Below, piece after piece: positions 63,892-64,000 of a DNA stretch of 64,000 bases (positions are counted from its first letter, which is position 1; every line of letters begins with the position of its first letter). This DNA is from Anaerolineaceae bacterium. Its GTDB lineage: Bacteria; Chloroflexota; Anaerolineae; Anaerolineales; Anaerolineaceae. The stretch lies in contig JARKPB010000008.1 of the NCBI GenBank assembly GCA_029975475.1, forward strand, positions 620,001 to 684,000, given 5' to 3'. A program made the position numbers and the translations under genes. Below the pieces are notes generated by a model, which saw nothing but the letters and a program-made list of their open reading frames with translations, was not told where the DNA came from and did no database searches.

Positions 63892-64000
63892 TATTTTCTT
63901 TCCTCTACTTCGGAATAATCAATTGGCTCGTCAATGTCCCTGAGCACTACGGGGTCGAGCCATGGTACTCTATGGATTGGCCGCCCCTTCATTACCTGCC
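63891..64000 (-). CDS. C-terminus of a second MobA-like nucleotidyltransferase, cut by window
   Basis: The 35 visible residues end with LDPVVLRDIDEPIDYSEVEER and TAA. The DID-P-DYSE motif matches the C-terminus of MobA/MocA-like NTP transferases (compare DLDTPEDYQ in the downstream gene). The ATG of that gene overlaps its stop. The start and active site lie right of the window, so the family call is tentative. Confidence 0.6.
   Translation of the reverse strand, partial: QVMKGRPIHRVPWLDPVVLRDIDEPIDYSEVEERK

Overview
The window reads as chromosomal DNA from a bacterium of the Anaerolineae type (phylum Chloroflexota), with the right end of an integrated tailed-phage genome at its left edge. 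The assignment is inference. It rests on the mix of a DUF4342 protein, an F420-type PPOX protein beside a lycopene cyclase, DUF2207 and FHA/zinc-ribbon proteins, tungsten-type aldehyde:ferredoxin oxidoreductases (AORs), several radical SAM proteins and many transporters. No marker gene for taxonomy (16S rRNA, ribosomal protein operon) is present.

Region 1 (1-7697) is the tail module of a siphovirus-like prophage: tail tube (cut by the window edge), a pair of tail-assembly chaperone reading frames with a textbook -1 slippery heptamer, tape measure, distal tail protein, Gp37-like tail protein and two distal structural proteins. A convergent tyrosine integrase follows, abutting the 3' end of a tRNA-Pro gene that is probably the attachment site. 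No lysis genes are seen here.

Region 2 (7822-13227) is the most unusual part. One leftward operon, with a good promoter, encodes a small zinc-ribbon membrane protein, a DUF2207 membrane protein ending in a striking Cys-Ala repeat tail (SCACACACAGCACACAGGGR), a radical SAM/SPASM enzyme with an N-terminal PqqD-like region, a paralogue that keeps the fold but has lost every cluster cysteine, and a class I methyltransferase. I infer a peptide-modification system whose substrate is the tail of a membrane protein.

Region 3 (13304-27890) is mostly housekeeping: NAD-dependent DNA ligase, an rRNA-methyltransferase-like protein, tmRNA, CorA, tRNA-Val, a fumarylacetoacetase-fold hydrolase, an FHA protein, a PPOX-lycopene cyclase-EamA operon, a tRNA-dihydrouridine synthase, an amino-acid permease, a phosphoesterase and a ferredoxin. 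Region 4 (27891-40975) holds a phosphonate/phosphite-type ABC transporter (phnDCE) with divergent overlapping promoters, a B12-binding radical SAM protein, a NarL-type two-component pair, BipA/TypA and a TerC-family protein.

Region 5 (40972-49590) holds two AORs: one in a ferredoxin-AOR-MoaD-like operon, the other alone. An orphan tyrosine recombinase and a 430-base non-coding stretch lie between them. An MFS transporter and a prepilin peptidase follow. Region 6 (49632-64000) has PEP carboxykinase, a large modular lipoprotein, nusB-asp23, a lactate-racemase-like gene broken by a frameshift, an mrfA-mrfB-like DNA repair pair in which the helicase carries an HNH nuclease domain, a class IV aminotransferase, a sirtuin, and two MobA/MocA-like nucleotidyltransferases, the second cut by the window edge.
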